A stretch of DNA of 64,000 nt from Ariolimax columbianus (Eukaryota > Mollusca > Gastropoda > Stylommatophora > Arionidae): the NCBI GenBank assembly GCA_036924085.1, contig JAVGWX010000007.1, forward strand, positions 77,065,948-77,129,947, given 5' to 3'. The notes under the pieces are model-generated. The model saw nothing but the letters and a program-made list of their open reading frames with translations, searched no databases and was not told the origin of the DNA. Each line of letters opens with the position of its first letter. The first letter of the stretch is position 1. A program made the position numbers and the translations under genes. Shown here in pieces: positions 1 to 11,006 of this stretch.

Positions 1-549
1 AATGGCGGACAATACTGTAAGTGCTTGCATGGAACAGTGTGTTGTGATGAAGTTTCTTGTGAAAGAAGGTGCCACTTTCAACAATGAACAGTACATACGC
101 ATTTTGAGTGATGTGCATAACAGTCTGCTGAAAAAACGGCCTGGTTTAATCATAAAGGGCGTCCTGCTCATGCAAAATAAGGCTCGACCTCATACGGCTC
201 CCCGCACTATGTTCCATCTGCAGTAACTCGGCTGGGAAGTTTTGCCACATCCACCTTACAGCCCAGACCTCACTCCAAGCAATTTACACATGTTTGGACC
301 CCTGAAAGAATTCCTGGGAGGTAAGCATTTCAGCACTGATGACGAAGTGAAATAGGTTGTCCTTTTATTGGTTCAGACACATTGACAAATATTTATACGC
401 TAACGCTTTTCAAGCATTACTTAAACACTGGGATAAGTGCATAAACGTTGCAGAAGATTATATCGAAAAGTAAATAGCATTTTGACTATTTGAAATTTGT
501 TTTCTTTTTCCTGATAAAAATGTTCTGGTTTGACTTGAACGCCCCTCGT
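1..549 (+). pseudogene. mariner-family transposase remnant (C-terminal half)
   Basis: The reading frame from base 2 carries the C-terminal catalytic region of a Tc1/mariner transposase. It shows an RPHTA block, then after a stop a PPYSPDL...SNLHMFGPLKEFL stretch (about 250-320), the block that precedes the last catalytic Asp in mariner enzymes. A TAA at about 225, a TAG at about 352 and a frameshift near 375 break the frame. The tail ending DYIEK resumes in another frame and stops at 471-473. Bases 500-549 look like the element's terminal repeat region and end at a TA. The 5' half lies outside the window. It is dead as a gene. Confidence 0.85.
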
Positions 550-551
550 AC

Positions 552-1365
552 ATTGGTATGATTGTTACTGCATTGACATGATTGTAACTACATTGGCATT
601 ATTTATTGTTACTACATTGGCGTGATTGTTGCTACATATGCATGATTGTTGCTACATTGGAATGATTATTGCTAGATTGGTATGATTGTTACTACATTGG
701 CATGATTGTTACTACATTGGTATGATTGTTATTTTTATCTTTTTTGTTGGCGTTCGCCTTATTTATCTATTCCCGTAGGCGGTGTGCGTTGCACTGTGGT
801 TTTTATTTTGCGTCTGTCGGCCCGGTGCATCCGACTTCGGCATGCAATTTATGTAATGGTCTGCTTCCTCCTGCACTTTTTGAAGGTTTGCTTCCTCGGG
901 GTAATGCCCGGTGCTGTGATGGAGATCGAACCCAGCACCTTTGTTTATGAGCCGTGTCACTTAACCACTAGCCCACGCCGTCCTCCATTGGTATGATTGA
1001 TACTATAGTGGTGTGAGTGTTACTACATCTGAATGTTTGTTACTAGAGAGGTGTGAATGTTCTACATCTGTATGTTTGTTATTAGAGGGGTGTGAATGTT
1101 ACTACATCTGTATGTTTGTTATTAGAGGGGTGTGAATGTTCTACATCTGTATGTTTGTTATTAGAGGGGTGTGAATGTTCTACATCTGTATGTTTGTTAT
1201 TAGAGGGGTGTGAATGTTACTACATCTGTATGTTTGTTATTAGAGGGGTGTGAATGTTCTACATCTGTATGTTTGTTATTAGAGGGGTGTGAATGTTACT
1301 ACATCTCTATGTTTGTTACTATATTAGTATGATTGTTACTAAATGGGAATGCCTGCTACTACATT
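552..1365. repeat. about 20-bp minisatellite, interrupted by a SINE
   Basis: Units like TTACTACATTGGTATGATTG run from about 552 to 728, resume at 986, then drift into ATCTGTATGTTTGTTATTAG-type units up to about 1365. The array lies in the globin gene on its minus strand, in the intron following exon 2. The SINE at 729-985 splits it. Confidence 0.85.
729..985 (-). mobile_element. SINE1 copy A, tRNA-derived
   Basis: Read on the minus strand it starts GACGGCGTGGGCTAGTGG, a Pol III box A-like motif, followed by GGGTTCGATCTCC, a box B-like motif. It then carries the body GAAGTCGGATGCACCGGG shared with other copies and ends A-rich. A 14-bp direct repeat, CATTGGTATGATTG, lies at 715-728 and 986-999. 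It could be the target-site duplication, but the host minisatellite has similar units, so that evidence is weak here. Other copies are at 14955 and 19569. Confidence 0.85.
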
Positions 1366-1402
1366 GATCGCATGTGATATCCTTAATGCATTTGATACTT
1401 AC

Positions 1403-1625
1403 ATCCAGAAACTCTGGACGAGCGTTATACGCCATGTGTTTCTGTCCTAGATCGTGAAGTAAGGCCACCAGCTTGTCCTCATTATCCAGGCGTGCGACAA
1501 CTTTCTCTACCGCTCCCATCACACGCAGCACGTGCGATCTGAGTGCAGTACTAGCCTTGAGCTCCTCAACTGTTTTATCACGAAAAGACATGAATGTTCC
1601 TCGAACACCTGGGTCCTCCAGCAAC
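1403..1625 (-). CDS. globin gene, exon 2 (helices B end to G start)
   Basis: This 223-base exon has an acceptor (TTGTTCACAG, cut before 1625) and a donor GTAAGTATC after 1403. It encodes residues 79-153 of a globin whose first exon is at 10771-11006. Visible family features are the CD1 Phe (F93 in the TFMSF block), the distal His E7 (H110 in LRSHVLRVMG) and the proximal His F8 (H142 in LHDLGQKHMAY). Together with exon 1 it makes a frame with no stop. The upstream intron is phase 2 and the downstream one is phase 0, matching the ancient globin introns B12.2 and G7.0. The following exon (helices G-H) is not seen between 1 and 1400, where only repeats occur, so it must lie outside the window. 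Product: a heme-binding oxygen-sensing, carrying or redox globin. Confidence 0.9.
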
Positions 1626-1673
1626 CTGTGAACAAATGACAAGATTTATCGCTAGTTATATATTGAACAAGTG

Positions 1674-1970
1674 TCTTGGAAAGATAGGAACACTAATAGT
1701 GAGGTTCTGGAACAACTCCATGGGAAACAGATACTTCTGAAGGAAATAAAAAGCAGAAAAATAAAATTTGTGGTTATGGCAAGCCACAGTCTGCGAAAGG
1801 TTATTTTGGAGAAAAGAGCGGGTGGCAAGAGAGCAAGAGGGCGACAGAGGTACAGGTGAACAGACAACATCATGATGTGGTCCGGACACAGTTTGACTAC
1901 ATGTACCAGTCTGGCGCAAACCAGAGACAGCTGGAGATCCATTACCACCAATCTCCGTTGCGGAGACGGC
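1674..1970 (+). mobile_element. RTE-like LINE, 3' end of ORF
   Basis: The frame reads WKDRNTNSEVLEQL..., then KRARGRQRYR, a TGA, and TDNIMMWSG...RDSWRSI, ending CGDGT. This is the post-RT tail common in RTE-like endonuclease/reverse transcriptases. It is 5'-truncated with one internal stop (1857-1859). It lies just inside the large globin intron, antisense to the gene. Confidence 0.75.
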
Positions 1971-2072
1971 ACTTGTTGATCATGATGAGCTACAACAGGC
2001 ATATGCAATATACGACCCTCGGTCTGCATCCGATCCCCGCACTAATTTTATCTGGAATGCGAAAGCTTTTCC

Positions 2073-2149
2073 AAAATACATTGTGTGTGTGTGCGCGCGT
2101 CTGCGGGTGTAGGCACACCCGCAGACACGCGCACACCTATTGTATTTTA
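2073..2149. repeat. near-perfect hairpin
   Basis: Arms 2089-2110 and 2115-2136 pair over 22 bp with one mismatch around a 4-base loop. The flanks AAAATACA / TATTGTATTTT continue the symmetry loosely. It consists of TG/CG-rich sequence and may be a folded microsatellite or the end of a small foldback element. Confidence 0.7.
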
Positions 2150-2178
2150 AATCAACAGGATTTGTCTGTAAAATCAAA

Positions 2179-3065
2179 ATGGCACATGTCATGACCACTG
2201 TAGTTTCTTGCAAAAATATCCTTAAGCCGAGAGCAGTAAACCACCGGCAGCTTCAAGAATTTCTAGAAGACGTTCAATCTCGGCTTGAAGACATCACCTT
2301 TTATCATAACTAGCGTTGACTAAGCAAGAGTATGAGGCTGAAGAGCTTTCATGATTTTAAAGATGAAATATCTGTTTTCATGGACATGAGCGAAAAACCT
2401 CTGATGAAATTACAATTCAAAAGCAGGATGTGTGATTGGCATTTCTTGTAGAAGTTACAGCTCATCTTAATCAACGCAATCCTGGGTTACAAACTCATGC
2501 CTAGTTAGAGCAGGAGATGTAGTTACATATTAATTCACTTTGGAATATTTTCATTCTGGAAAAGTCAACTAAGGAAATGCAATACTTCAGCGTTTCGCTA
2601 ATTAGCGAACCGCGACACATTATTTTGATTGCGACCCATTTGCGGTCAACTTGAAGTCTTTGAATGAAGAATTAAGCATCAGTTTCCGTGATTTTCAATT
2701 TCACGAAGCAAATTTGCTGTTATTGTTGTTATTATCGCATAGCTGCTGAGTAAGCTTGCTCTTGACAGCCAAATATCATTCTTATCCAGGTATAGGTTTT
2801 AGTTGTTTCACTGCTCCGTACAGTGTGTTGGCAAATTTTAAATTCTCAACTTCCACTCTTCTACATTTGATGTAAACTTGGAGCAAGCTCCGTCTACTTT
2901 GCAAATGAAACTAATTGAACTGAAATACAACTCAGATTTGAAGACAAAAATCAAGTGTAGCAGACGGAACGGGGCTTTGCTCTCCCGGTTCTCTGAGGCC
3001 GCACCTCAACTATCCACCTTTTCATTCTTAAGATCTATCACATCAGCTAACACTTCAATAAACTA
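2179..3065 (+). pseudogene. hAT-type transposase-like remnant (GTF2IRD2/SCAND3-like)
   Basis: Translated pieces follow the GTF2IRD2/FAM200/SCAND3-type hAT-derived proteins in order. They are HVMTTVV...AVNHRQLQEFLEDV (2180-2275), FHDFKDEISVFMDMSEKP (about 2343-2400), LNEELSISFRDFQFHEANL (about 2660-2722), and LQMKLIELKYNSDLKTKI (about 2890-2960). There are many stops and frame changes. The N-terminal zinc-finger part was not found upstream. It is a degenerate copy in the globin intron. Confidence 0.7.
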
Positions 3066-3120
3066 ACGACACTATTTCAAAACAATCAAAACAAATTCTT
3101 TATTTCTACACGTTACAACA

Positions 3121-6100
3121 CTTGCACTCTTCTACCATTCACAACTTCCTACACGCTTCTAACTAATGGTTACCTAACTTAAATCACTCTTCTATCATGC
3201 ACAGCTTCCTACACGCTTCTAACTAATGGTTACCTAACTTAAATCACTCTTCTACCGTACACAACTTCCTACACGCTTCTAACTAATGGTTACCTAACTT
3301 AAATCACTCTTCTATCATGCACAGCTTCCTACACGCTTCTAACTAATGGTTACCTAACTTAAATCACTCTTCTACCGTACACAACTTCCTACACGCTTCT
3401 AACTAATGGTTACCTAACTTAAATCACTCTTCTATCATGCACAGCTTCCTACACGCTTCTAACTAATGGTTACCTAACTTAAATCACTCTTCTACCGTAC
3501 ACAACTTCCTACACGCTTCTAACTAATGGTTACCTAACTTAAATCACTCTTCTATCATGCACAGCTTCCTACACGCTTCTAACTAATGGTTACCTAACTT
3601 AAATCACTCTTCTACCGTACACAACTTCCTACACGCTTCTAACTAATGGTTACCTAACTTAAATCACTCTTCTATCATGCACAGCTTCCTACACGCTTCT
3701 AACTAATGGTTACCTAACTTAAATCACTCTTCTACCGTACACAACTTCCTACACGCTTCTTACTAATGGTTACCTAACTTAAATCACTCTTCTACCGTAC
3801 ACAACTTCCTACACGCTTCTAACTAATGGTTACCTAACTTAAATCACTCTTCTACCGTACACAACTTCCTACACGCTTCTAACTAATGGTTACCTAACTT
3901 AAATCACTCTTCTATCATGCACAGCTTCCTACACGCTTCTAACTAATGGTTACCTAACTTAAATCACTCTTCTACCGTACACAACTTCCTACACGCTTCT
4001 AACTAATGGTTACCTAACTTAAATCACTCTTCTATCATGCACAGCTTCCTACACGCTTCTAACTAATGGTTACCTAACTTAAATCACTCTTCTACCGTAC
4101 ACAACTTCCTACACGCTTCTAACTAATGGTTACCTAACTTAAATCACTCTTCTATCATGCACAGCTTCCTACACGCTTCTAACTAATGGTTACCTAACTT
4201 AAATCACTCTTCTATCATACACAACTTCCTACACGCTTCTAACTAATGGTTACCTAACTTAAATCACTCTTCTATCATGCACAACTTCCTACACGCTTCT
4301 AACTAATGGTTACCTAACTTAAATCACTCTTCTACCGTACACAACTTCCTACACGCTTCTAACTAATGGTTACCTAACTTAAATCACTCTTCTATCATGC
4401 ACAGCTTCCTACACGCTTCTAACTAATGGTTACCTAACTTAAATCACTCTTCTATCATACACAACTTCCTACACGCTTCTAACTAATGGTTACCTAACTT
4501 AAATCACTCTTCTATCATGCACAACTTCCTACACGCTTCTAACTAATGGTTACCTAACTTAAATCACTCTTCTACCGTACACAACTTCCTACACGCTTCT
4601 AACTAATGGTTACCTAACTTAAATCACTCTTCTATCATGCACAGCTTCCTACACGCTTCTAACTAATGGTTACCTAACTTAAATCACTCTTCTACCGTAC
4701 ACAACTTCCTACACGCTTCTAACTAATGGTTACCTAACTTAAATCACTCTTCTATCATGCACAGCTTCCTACACGCTTCTAACTAATGGTTACCTAACTT
4801 AAATCACTCTTCTACCGTACACAACTTCCTACACGCTTCTAACTAATGGTTACCTAACTTAAATCACTCTTCTACCGTACACAACTTCCTACACGCTTCT
4901 AACTAATGGTTACCTAACTTAAATCACTCTTCTACCGTACACAACTTCCTACACGCTTCTAACTAATGGTTACCTAACTTAAATCACTCTTCTATCATGC
5001 ACAGCTTCCTACACGCTTCTAACTAATGGTTACCTAACTTAAATCACTCTTCTACCGTACACAACTTCCTACACGCTTCTAACTAATGGTTACCTAACTT
5101 AAATCACTCTTCTATCATGCACAGCTTCCTACACGCTTCTAACTAATGGTTACCTAACTTAAATCACTCTTCTATCATGCACAACTTCCTACACGCTCCT
5201 AACTAATGGTTACCTAACTTAAATCACTCTTCTATCATGCACAACTTCCTACACGCTTCTAACTAATGGTTACCTAACTTAAATCACTCTTCTATCATGC
5301 ACAACTTCCTACACGCTTCTAACTAATGGTTACCTAACTTAAATCACTCTTCTATCATGCACAGCTTCCTACACGCTTCTAACTAATGGTTACCTAACTT
5401 AAATCACTCTTCTACCGTACACAACTTCCTACACGCTTCTAACTAATGGTTACCTAACTTAAATCACTCTTCTATCATGCACAGCTTCCTACACGCTTCT
5501 AACTAATGGTTACCTAACTTAAATCACTCTTCTATCATACACAACTTCCTACACGCTTCTAACTAATGGTTACCTAACTTAAATCACTCTTCTATCATGC
5601 ACAACTTCCTACACGCTTCTAACTAATGGTTACCTAACTTAAATCACTCTTCTACCGTACACAACTTCCTACACGCTTCTAACTAATGGTTACCTAACTT
5701 AAATCACTCTTCTATCATGCACAGCTTCCTACACGCTTCTAACTAATGGTTACCTAACTTAAATCACTCTTCTATCATACACAACTTCCTACACGCTTCT
5801 AACTAATGGTTACCTAACTTAAATCACTCTTCTATCATGCACAACTTCCTACACGCTTCTAACTAATGGTTACCTAACTTAAATCACTCTTCTACCGTAC
5901 ACAACTTCCTACACGCTTCTAACTAATGGTTACCTAACTTAAATCACTCTTCTATCATGCACAGCTTCCTACACGCTTCTAACTAATGGTTACCTAACTT
6001 AAATCACTCTTCTACCGTACACAACTTCCTACACGCTTCTAACTAATGGTTACCTAACTTAAATCACTCTTCTATCATGCACAGCTTCCTACACGCTTCT

Positions 6101-7620
6101 AACTAATGGTTACCTAACTTAAATCACTCTTCTACCGTACACAACTTCCTACACGCTTCTAACTAATGGTTACCTAACTTAAATCACTCTTCTACCGTAC
6201 ACAACTTCCTACACGCTTCTAACTAATGGTTACCTAACTTAAATCACTCTTCTACCGTACACAACTTCCTACACGCTTCTAACTAATGGTTACCTAACTT
6301 AAATCACTCTTCTATCATGCACAGCTTCCTACACGCTTCTAACTAATGGTTACCTAACTTAAATCACTCTTCTACCGTACACAACTTCCTACACGCTTCT
6401 AACTAATGGTTACCTAACTTAAATCACTCTTCTATCATGCACAGCTTCCTACACGCTTCTAACTAATGGTTACCTAACTTAAATCACTCTTCTATCATGC
6501 ACAACTTCCTACACGCTCCTAACTAATGGTTACCTAACTTAAATCACTCTTCTATCATGCACAACTTCCTACACGCTTCTAACTAATGGTTACCTAACTT
6601 AAATCACTCTTCTATCATGCACAACTTCCTACACGCTTCTAACTAATGGTTACCTAACTTAAATCACTCTTCTATCATGCACAACTTCCTACACGCTTCT
6701 AACTAATGGTTACCTAACTTAAATCACTCTTCTACCGTACACAACTTCCTACACGCTTCTAACTAATGGTTACCTAACTTAAATCACTCTTCTACCGTAC
6801 ACAACTTCCTACACGCTTCTAACTAATGGTTACCTAACTTAAATCACTCTTCTACCGTACACAACTTCCTACACGCTTCTAACTAATGGTTACCTAACTT
6901 AAATCACTCTTCTATCATGCACAACTTCCTACACGCTTCTAACTAATGGTTACCTAACTTAAATCACTCTTCTATCATGCACAACTTCCTACACGCTTCT
7001 AACTAATGGTTACCTAACTTAAATCACTCTTCTATCATGCACAACTTCCTACACGCTTCTAACTAATGGTTACCTAACTTAAATCACTCTTCTATCATGC
7101 ACAACTTCCTACACGCTTCTAACTAATGGTTACCTAACTTAAATCACTCTTCTATCATGCACAACTTCCTACACGCTTCTAACTAATGGTTACCTAACTT
7201 AAATCACTCTTCTACCGTACACAACTTCCTACACGCTTCTAACTAATGGTTACCTAACTTAAATCACTCTTCTACCGTACACAACTTCCTACACGCTTCT
7301 AACTAATGGTTACCTAACTTAAATCACTCTTCTACCGTACACAACTTCCTACACGCTTCTAACTAATGGTTACCTAACTTAAATCACTCTTCTATCATGC
7401 ACAACTTCCTACACGCTCCTAACTAATGGTTACCTAACTTAAATCACTCTTCTATCATGCACAACTTCCTACACGCTCCTAACTAATGGTTACCCAACTT
7501 AAATCACTCTTCTACCATACACAACTTCCTACACGCTCCTACCTAATGGTTACCTAACTTAAATCACTCTTCTATCATGCACAACTTCCTACACGCTCCT
7601 AACTAATGGTTACCCAAGTT
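3121..7620. repeat. 60-bp satellite array, 75 units
   Basis: Every unit is exactly 60 bp, with constant parts such as ACTAATGGTTACCTAACTT. The first unit (3121) and the last few (7441-7561) are divergent. Most units fall into four types by the segment after CACTCTTCTA: A (CCGTACACAACT), B (TCATGCACAGCT), C (TCATACACAACT) and D (TCATGCACAACT). A sub-variant of D has CGCTCCT. No insertion or deletion was seen over 4.5 kb. The block 4021-5340 (22 units, 1,320 bp) has the same order of types as 5341-6660, so there is a higher-order duplication. The array sits entirely in intron 1 of the globin gene. Confidence 0.97.
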
Positions 7621-8520
7621 AAATCACTCACTACCGCTAAACCTAAAACTATTGTCCACAGTCTACTTTCCGTACTTGACCTGCCGTAACGTAAGTTCGA
7701 ATTATAGCGTATTAACACCGATTGTTAATTCGTGGTTTAAACCCAACCCAGGTAAAACGTCTTTAGTTCCGTTCCTCAGCGACGACTGTCAATCTGCGTG
7801 GTGGATGTCGAAAGACTAGGCTCCTGCCGGGAATCTACGATGACTACAAACTTGGCGAAGGCAGCCGCGTGTTAAGCTGCAGCGTGTTTTTACCACACGT
7901 GTTAAACAAAGGCCGGTTGACCACGTGGTAAGCTTGCGCGGGTCGACACACGTGTCAAATTGTAAAGTTTTCTCTCAGCCGATCTAGATCTAGGAAGCCC
8001 GTTCTCTCCTATAGCGGGTAGCTATGATTGATCTAGACTGCTTCTATGAGATCTCTGCGATGACTATGAACTTGAAAGGTCGTCCCCGTGGCTGACTTGG
8101 TTAAACTTTAACCTGATGAAATTCTATCTAATTACTCACAAATGAAAACTTTACTTCTGCAAGCTGGAACTCTGTCAATGCGACGTTCAGTCTTCTCTAA
8201 CTGAATCGACTCTCAAAGTGAGTCCCTCTCTGAATCGTCTCTCTGGCTTTTATAACACCGGACTATTTTCTCTGCCGGCGCTAATTTCAAAATGTCGTCC
8301 TGGGCTCCAATATGAATCCGCGATACTGTCGTGGTATAACTGACGTGAGTGGTCAAGTTCTCTAAAAATATATATAATTATGATTGCGATGTAAGTCTAG
8401 ACAAAAATAATCTGTCATTTGTTTGCCAACGCTAAATCTGTCACACAAGGACGTTTCACTAACTTGACTTTTATCACAAACATTTCCTGGAGGACAGGTA
8501 TCGTACGTAACCTTACAGCT
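7621..8520. other. unassigned intronic sequence after the satellite
   Basis: No coding motif was recognised. The segment is less AT-rich than its surroundings and holds a cluster of CACGTG palindromes (7867-7954, listed separately). It may be the flank of whatever element carried the satellite, or ordinary intron. Confidence 0.5.
7867..7954. promoter_or_regulatory. cluster of CACGTG / RCGTG motifs
   Basis: Three exact CACGTG palindromes lie at 7896-7901, 7922-7927 and 7949-7954, with GCGTG cores at 7867-7871 and 7882-7886. CACGTG is the bHLH E-box (USF/MYC class) and contains the ACGTG core of hypoxia response elements. Their position in the first intron of a globin gene is suggestive only; function is not shown. 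Confidence 0.2.
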
Positions 8521-8700
8521 GTTTCTAAATAACACTATTTGGAAGCACTTACAACTGCCAACACGTATCGTAACATTACATCTTTTGTTCCTAAATAACA
8601 CTATTTGGAAGCACTTACAACTGCCAACACGTATCGTAACATTACATCTTTTGTTCCTAAATAACACTATTTGGTAGCAGTTACAACTGGGAGCATTTCG
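8521..8700. repeat. 66-bp tandem repeat, about 2.7 copies
   Basis: Copies start at 8521, 8587 and 8653 with nearly identical sequence (TAAATAACACTATTTGG core). Because 66 is divisible by three, the minus strand shows a repeated open frame, which is not taken as a gene. Confidence 0.9.
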
Positions 8701-9170
8701 TTTTCTAGAATTATGTTCGTTAATTTACAATAGGGTCGAGAATAACTGATTCACATATGAAAAACACTTTTTTGTGTGTTCTAACTTCATTATATCCACG
8801 AACGTTTTCCGTTTTGTGAATGACGTGAAGTTCTTAATGTCCCATTGAATGCATCTAATATTTTTTAAGCGTAACTTAATATTATTCGGAATGTGAAATT
8901 TCAAAAATTATGTTCATTAAAATAAACATAAAATATTAAAGATTTAAAAAAACTTTCATAAAATGTACTTTCTACTTTAAATCTACTGGTTCAAGTTTTA
9001 ATGCTAAATTGAAATGACTTAATGGAACTAAGATAACAAATAACACAAAGTACCGATTTTGTATTAAATAAATACAAAATCTTACCATTTCAAAATACCA
9101 TCAGATGGATTAACCGGGGATATATTTAACATTTCCTATCCGATGCACGAAATTGATGGAACGTCACATG
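8701..9170. other. AT-rich intron sequence
   Basis: No gene, element or array was recognised in this stretch of globin intron 1. Confidence 0.5.
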
Positions 9171-9202
9171 TCTAAGCTATACAAACAAGTGACAAGATTC
9201 TG

Positions 9203-9376
9203 GTACTCAAAAAATGTTTGCTGAAGTCGGATGTGTTGGACCGAAAGGTGCAAATATCGCAGTCAAGCTGTAAACTACGACACAAAGCATTCCTTTCTCT
9301 GAACTACATTCTGCTACTAACCCCTTTTAGGGTTTGGTAGCGGGAGATTTAGAACGAACGAAGCCAAGCCAAGCCC
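9203..9376 (+). mobile_element. SINE2 body copy
   Basis: It contains GCTGAAGTCGGATGTGTTGG, AAGGTGCAAATATCGCAGTC, GGTAGCGGGAGATT and the terminal GAACGAACGAAGCCAAG. These are shared with 20557-20836 (plus), 46010-46335 (minus, full length) and 25676-26078 (minus). The head domain seen at 46190-46335 is missing here. Confidence 0.8.
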
Positions 9377-9639
9377 TATAGTTGTATGAACAAAGTGACA
9401 AGATTATTGTTCGTTATATGTCACATACTTGTATGAATAAAGTGACAAGTTTATGGTTCGTTATATGTCATATAGCTGTATGAACAAAGTGATAAGATTA
9501 TTGTTCGTTATATGTCATATAGTTGTATGAACAAAGTGACAAGATAATGGTTATGTGTATGTTATATAGTGTCGTAAACAAACGATAAGACTATGATTAG
9601 CTAAGTGTCATAAATATAAGAAGAACTAAAACTTTGCGC

Positions 9640-10180
9640 AGCCGCTTTGCGCAACTTATCCTCGTGTACCTAAACGGAACACTGCTAGAGAATGCCGACG
9701 AATACATCTACTTCGGCTCAACATGGAAAATAGTATGAAACCTGAAATTGTCAGGCGCCGACGAACGAGCTGGGCGGTCTTCAAGTCTATAAAGACGGTA
9801 ACAGACGCCCGGAAAGACACTATACTACACAATACACAATACGCTATGCTATTGACAACACATGTCTCGCTTGAACACTTACACGCCAGAGCCAGATGGG
9901 TCTACTCAACAGTGACATTTGAACATTGTCACACGTCAAGGATGTCCTATACCATGCGGAAAACCCCGAGCACCGTTGGGCTGGTCATGTAGTCAAAAGC
10001 AAAGACGAACGCACAGCCACGGCAAAAAAAGGACATCCTAGACGAACCAACCCCACCTCCACTAGGTGTTAAGAGTCACTCGTGATCCCCAAACAAATAA
10101 GTTTGCCTTCCACTGGACCCAGTCAACCCGTGCCCGAGACATAACCGAATGGAAACTGAGGTGGGACTCGTTCAACCCCC
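9640..10180 (+). mobile_element. RTE-like LINE, degenerate 3' part
   Basis: It starts at LNGTLLENADEYIYFGST (about 9666-9720) and continues ENSMKPEIVRRRRTSWAVF, with later pieces resembling HRWAGHVVKSKDE (about 9974-10010) and the W-rich C-terminus. These are the thumb and post-RT parts of RTE-type enzymes. Frameshifts are frequent. The palm (YADD) region is absent, so it is 5'-truncated. It is inserted in the 47-bp array. Confidence 0.65.
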
Positions 10181-10396
10181 CCTCCCCCCCCGACCCCTCA
10201 ATGAAGTACTGTTTGAGCCCAGCCCTCTAAGCAAAGAAATGGACCTACCGGCTACCACCAGCTCGCACAAGAGTTGGGACCAGAGCATGGCCTACCTTCC
10301 TTATAGATGTACAGGCCGACTAAGACTATATGTCATATAATTGTATGAACAAAGTCACAAGATAAGAGTTAGTTGTATGTTATATAGCTTTGTGAC

Positions 10397-10770
10397 GGTC
10401 TGACGGTCAGACAGTGTTTCTATGCCCAGCTGATACCTTTGTAAGATCAGGTCTGCTGGTTGGGTCTGTATTTATATGCAGAAAAGTGGGTTCTGTCTTT
10501 GTATTCTGTTTGAAAGAAACATGCCGCGTAACATTAGCATGGCTAACGAAGTGCTGATCAACACTGTGGTGAACATGATGAAAATATGTGTGCTACACTA
10601 TAGCCATAACTCACTTCCTTCGGTACGTCTTTGAGATTTAAGAAGAGCAACTGTAATCTATTATCAGAGGTGCATCGTTAAGAATGTATACAAAACAACA
10701 ACACTTATTTGAACAAAATAAACAGGTATTGGCTGACGACAACAACAAACAAGGGTCAGTTACTACTTAC
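10397..10770. other. intron sequence near exon 1
   Basis: No element was identified. It ends at the exon 1 donor of the globin gene. Confidence 0.5.
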
Positions 10771-11006
10771 CCCATAAACATTACAACTCCAACTCTCTCT
10801 ATATCTCTCTTGATGATTTCCCATGACCGTAACACAATCTGCTGACTTTCATCTGACAAAGGTGGCCTTTCCGTTATTCCGCGCATGCTCGAGGATGATA
10901 TCTCCTCCCCTTCCTCATTGCATAGATAAATGCGCTTGTTTTTTTCTGTAATTTTATCAGAAAATCCAAATTTTTCTTTAAGCTCCGCTGAACAGCTAAG
11001 TCCCAT
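10771..11006 (-). CDS. globin gene, exon 1 (N-terminus, helices A-B)
   Basis: The start is taken at ATG 11004-11006 because it gives MGLSCS, a consensus for N-myristoylation at Gly2 with a nearby Cys5 for palmitoylation. An in-frame codon run upstream has no supported start. The exon encodes 78 residues plus two bases and ends at donor GTAAGTAG (10763-10770), phase 2, which is the B12.2 position. Residues 1-48 form a long polar pre-A extension. LSDESQQIVLRSWEIIKRDI (50-69) is helix A with the conserved Trp (W62), followed by GVVMFM of helix B. A long N-terminus with an acylation signal resembles globin X, a membrane-attached globin; that subclass is an inference. Exon 2 is 9.1 kb away at 1403-1625. 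Confidence 0.88.

Larger units (their letters stand above)
9174..10396. repeat. 47-bp tandem array split by two insertions
   Basis: Units resemble TTGTATGAACAAAGTGACAAG...TTATATGTCATATAG. Five lie in tandem at 9383-9615, a partial unit is at 9174-9202, and a further copy is at 10331-10396. SINE2 (9203-9376) and an RTE-like LINE fragment (about 9640-10180, plus unassigned sequence to 10330) separate them. Confidence 0.8.

Noticed and set aside
1..1400. A third globin exon
   Set aside because: The minus strand here is filled by mariner, SINE and minisatellite sequence. No helix G-H coding sequence with splice sites was found, so it must lie outside the window.
3121..7620. A CRISPR array
   Set aside because: Units are contiguous 60-bp repeats with no unique spacers, in a eukaryotic intron.
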